DNA of 64,000 bases, taken from NCBI RefSeq assembly GCF_041296385.1, contig NW_027183585.1, positions 124,001 to 188,000 of the forward strand, given 5' to 3'. Position 1 is the first letter of the stretch. Every line of letters begins with the position of its first letter. The notes beneath the pieces were generated by a model, which saw nothing but the letters and a program-made list of their open reading frames with translations, searched no databases and had not been told where the DNA came from. Shown here in pieces: positions 61,572 through 64,000 of the stretch. Both the position numbers and the translations under genes were made by a program. This DNA comes from Aphelocoma coerulescens. Its lineage: Eukaryota; Chordata; Aves; Passeriformes; Corvidae.

Positions 61572-62028
61572 ATTTACCAGATGAAAAACCGTTTGCACCT
61601 GGTGGGTTCATACAATGCTTCTTCTCCAAAAGCCACTGGCCATGGAACCGCACAAGGCTGATTCTGTAGGCAGCAACCAGCCCAGGTGTGCCAACTTTCA
61701 CCAGTTCACTGGGCAGTCAGGGCTGGCTTTGGGGTCACCGACCACCAGGGACCCCCAAAGAGAGCCCCAGGGCAGAAGAACGGATGTGCAAAGGGGTGGG
61801 GGAAATATGCAATGATTTTGGGGAAATGATTGTCGTGTGTGTGTTTATTGTGGGACAGTCTGGGAATGAGTCTGTGAAACACAGTCTGCAAACAGGAACA
61901 TTCCTGACCTCGGCACACATGACTTTGGGAGGGGCTCTCCCCTCGTGCATCCGGCCCAATAAAGAATGCTGCTGCTTCGTGCTGCGCTGATGCTGAGGAG
62001 GTTTTGTTTCCCTGAAGTTTTGGTAACA
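61572..62028 (+). mobile_element. 3' LTR of the endogenous retrovirus
   Basis: About 457 bp. The right end, TTTGGTAACA, and the left end, ATTTACCAGA, form an imperfect inverted repeat; the left end has lost the canonical TG. An AATAAA lies at 61958-61963, followed by GCTGCTGCTTCG, fitting an R region. No second LTR copy was found in the window, so insertion age cannot be estimated from LTR divergence here. Confidence 0.75.
61958..61963 (+). promoter_or_regulatory. LTR polyadenylation signal AATAAA
   Basis: Canonical hexamer 65 bp before the LTR end, in the plus orientation expected for this element. Confidence 0.7.
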
Positions 62029-62065
62029 CCTCTGTGCCTGTGTCACAGAGCCACAGAGCAGCTGT

Positions 62066-62592
62066 GATGTCAGAAAGGGGCTGTGTGACATCACAGGGTG
62101 GCTGTATGACATCATAGAGTCTACGGCGACATCATGGAGCAGCTCTGTGACATCAGAGAGTGGTGCTGTGACATCATAGAGTTGGCTGTGACATCACAGC
62201 TTGGGCTCTGACATCACAGGGCAGACTATGACATCACAGAGATGGCTGTGACATCACAGGGTGCTGGTGTGACATCACAGTGCAGAGTTGTGACATCACA
62301 GATAGGACTGTGACATCACAGGGTGCTTGTGTGACATCACAGAGTGGTTGTGTGACATCACAGGGGAGCTGTATGACATCATAGAGTCTGCTGTGACATC
62401 ACAGAGCTATCACAGTGATATCACAGAGAGGACTGTGACATCACAGATGGGTGGCATGACATCACAGAGTGTCTATGACATCACAGGGTGTCTATGACAT
62501 CACAGGGTGGCTATGTGACATCACAGAATGAGTTTTGACATCACAGGTTGGCTGTGGGACATCCCAGGGTGGCTGTGTGACATCCCAGGGGG
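62066..62592. repeat. Minisatellite of about 20-24 bp with TGACATCA core
   Basis: Around 22 copies of GACATCA, most as TGTGACATCACAGAG or TGTGACATCACAGGG, plus variants GATATCA and GACATCCCAGG towards the right end. The core is constant and the 8-12 bp between cores varies. TGACATCA is one transition from the CREB/ATF site TGACGTCA. The array starts about 40 bp beyond the LTR end. Confidence 0.92.
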
Positions 62593-63020
62593 TTGGATGC
62601 CATGGCAACCCTCATCAGTTCCAGTTCCCTTGGAAACCCCCCCAGGACCCATTGCTGCACTCAGGGTCCGTGGCCACTTGCCCGCAGACCTGTGGCTGCC
62701 CTCGGCTGCCATGGCAGCCCTCAGGACAGAGCGGTGCCGGGGCTGGTGCCAGCTACAATTGCACTGACACTCGCTGATGCCACGGCAGCGGCCACAGGGA
62801 CCCGTTCCTCACTTTGGTGCCATGGACACCAACGCTTGGCCCCGCTGCCATGGGGATTGGCACGGTCACCTGCACTCAGGGCCCGTGGCCGGGCACTGCT
62901 GCCATGGACACGGGCACTGAGCCCTGGGCCACAGTCGGCTGCCATGGCCACCAGCCCAAGGTCCCGTGGCCAGGGCCGGGGCCATCGAAAGGAACCCGTG
63001 GAGCCGTGGTGATGGTGGAT
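62593..63020. repeat. Degenerate GC-rich repeat with CCATGG cores
   Basis: GCCATGG recurs at about 62599, 62708, 62818, 62848, 62901, 62940 and 63022, often inside GCTGCCATGG, and TGCACTCAGGGYCCGTGGCC appears near 62655 and 62872. Spacing is irregular, so this is a decayed minisatellite or a patchwork of duplications rather than a clean tandem array. The open frames through it are compositional. Confidence 0.55.
62599..62609. promoter_or_regulatory. X-box-like (RFX) motif
   Basis: GCCATGGCAAC matches one full half and the centre of the palindromic RFX X-box. The other half (GGAT in place of GTT) is weak. A second partial match, CCTTGGAAAC, lies near 62628. Sequence match only. Confidence 0.35.
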
Positions 63021-63297
63021 GGCCATGGGGTGCTGCTGTGGGCTGGGGCAGAGGGAATTTCCTTGCCAGGCCTTTCTCTGGGGCTGTGTTTGGCTCTGTG
63101 CTGAGCACAGCGTTGCTCACACGGAGATGGTTTTGTTCTTGCTGAGCTTGCACAGAGCCAAGGCCTTTCCTGCCCCTCGTCCGGCCACGCTGGGGAGGGG
63201 CTGGGGGTGAGGGGGAGCTTGGCAGGGGTCACAGCCAGGACAGGTGACCCCAACTGACCCCAGGGATATCCCAGACCACAGGACATCATGGCCAGTG
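63021..63297. other. GC-rich spacer, nothing certain
   Basis: GC-rich sequence with the G-run GGGGAGGGGCTGGGGGTGAGG at about 63191 and CAGGTGACCCCAACTGACCCC near 63240. No gene or repeat recognised. Confidence 0.4.
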
Positions 63298-63303
63298 TAT
63301 AAA
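63298..63303 (+). promoter_or_regulatory. TATA-like box
   Basis: GTGTATAAAGTGGGG is a good TATA context on the plus strand, downstream of the TGACATCA array and X-box-like site. A possible splice donor, CCCAGGTAACA, follows near 63357. No recognised exon lies within the window. Confidence 0.3.
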
Positions 63304-63424
63304 GTGGGGGGAACAAGGAGGAAGGGGGGGACATTTGGAGTGAGGGTTTTTGTCTTCCCAGGTAACACTCAGGCAGGATGGGGCCCTGTTTTGCTGGTGG
63401 GCAGGGTCAGCACCAAAGACACAG

Positions 63425-64000
63425 ACCCTACTGAAGGGATTGTGCAATTTATAAAATGCAAATCTGCAAAGAATTACAAAAGCATAAGCTCAGCAAAGCA
63501 CATAATCATTAGCAAAGAATCACAGCAGGAACAGCTCAGCAATGCCCCCAGTCATCAGTGCCAAAGATTGCCTGCAGTGATTAACCAAGATCCAGCCCCA
63601 GTGACCCTCAGACTTTACCATCACCCAGAGCCACCCATCAGCTGGGGGAAGCTGTCCCAGCCAAGGACTGGAGAGCCACTCCCGGACACTGGGAATTCCT
63701 GCAGCTGCCTCCAGCCACAGCTGAGGCTCCAACCCCGCTGGGAGAGGGCCCAGCTTTGACAGTGCTGGAGAAACAAACTGACAGCACTTCTAGTGCAGGA
63801 ACATCTGCTTTCATCCTCCTCTTGGCTTCCTCCTAAGCCTGGCCAGGGCTCAAGGAGGAGCCAAGGGAGCTGACTTTGACCATACAGCCCCAAACAAGGC
63901 CAGATGTTGGATTTCACGGCCTTGTCCCAGCCGCCCGCAGTGCCCAGGCCGTGCTGGCTGTGCTCAGAGCAGGGCCCAAAGCTGCCCAGCATTGCTGCCT
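63425..64000 (-). mobile_element. Possible reverse-strand LTR or other retroelement fragment, cut by window end
   Basis: The stretch 63440-63540 is markedly AT-rich within GC-rich surroundings. GCAAAGAAT occurs at 63466 and 63512, and AGCAAAG recurs between. On the minus strand it contains TTTTATAAATTGC, which could be an LTR TATA box. The sequence to 64000 contains no protein domain. Identification as an LTR rests on texture alone. Confidence 0.3.

Larger units (their letters stand above)
58775..62028 (+). mobile_element. 5'-truncated gammaretrovirus-like endogenous retrovirus
   Basis: The order RNase H, integrase, env surface, env transmembrane, polypurine tract, LTR is that of a retrovirus 3' half on the plus strand. 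The integrase C-terminal domain type and the short env overlap suggest a gamma-type element; this is family knowledge, not a search result. Gag, protease, most of reverse transcriptase and the 5' LTR are missing or beyond recognition. Frameshifts, stops and an internal deletion break every coding region, so it cannot encode functional proteins. Confidence 0.85.

Noticed and set aside
62066..62592. CRISPR-like array (short core with variable spacers)
   Set aside because: The core is only 7-11 bp, spacers are 8-12 bp and related to each other, and there are no cas genes.
62593..63012. 139-codon plus-strand open frame through the CCATGG repeat
   Set aside because: Overlapped by other open frames on both strands and made of degenerate repeat; a compositional artefact.

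Overview
The window is non-coding, repeat-dominated vertebrate DNA, most likely from a bird. This rests on GC-rich minisatellite-filled sequence, a decayed gammaretrovirus-like endogenous retrovirus (ERV), and no recognisable mammalian Alu or L1 sequence. No tRNA, rRNA, CRISPR array or convincing intact protein gene was found. The bird assignment, and any narrower one such as passerine, is inference.

Region 1 (1 to about 57345) is one head-to-tail macrosatellite array: 25 complete units of 2041-2418 bp and a 26th that breaks off at the right edge. The array runs off the left edge, so its true size is unknown. Copies are nearly identical. Almost all length variation comes from a nested 75-bp minisatellite that begins 224 bp after each unit start and has 2, 4, 5 or 7 copies, so lengths follow 2043 + 75k. 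The one exception is a 2-bp deletion confined to six consecutive units (5-10). Diagnostic variants show higher-order structure: units 1-3 recur as units 14-16, exactly 28,647 bp away; units 17-18 recur as 19-20 (4,461 bp); and units 6-7 recur as 8-9 (4,532 bp). This is the pattern expected from ongoing unequal exchange and gene conversion. Many reading frames stay open in the array because the 75-bp repeat is a multiple of three and the copies are near-identical; I do not call them genes.

Region 2 (57346-58770) is flank: a pyrimidine-rich stretch with nothing recognised, then a degenerate minisatellite of roughly 30-40 bp (about 58030-58422). Its reverse complement shares a motif with the array unit, so the two are probably related.

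Region 3 (about 58775-62028) is a 5'-truncated, plus-strand ERV: RNase H and integrase remnants, degraded env surface and transmembrane regions, a polypurine tract, and a 3' LTR of about 457 bp with a polyadenylation signal. Frameshifts, stops and an internal integrase deletion make it non-functional. No 5' LTR or gag was found.

Region 4 (62029-64000) begins with a minisatellite of about 22 TGACATCA-type motifs, followed by GC-rich sequence with recurring CCATGG cores, one of which resembles an RFX X-box. A TATA-like site lies at 63298. The window ends in a sequence that may be part of a reverse-strand LTR. Together these could be a promoter or just stacked repeats; the sequence alone does not decide.
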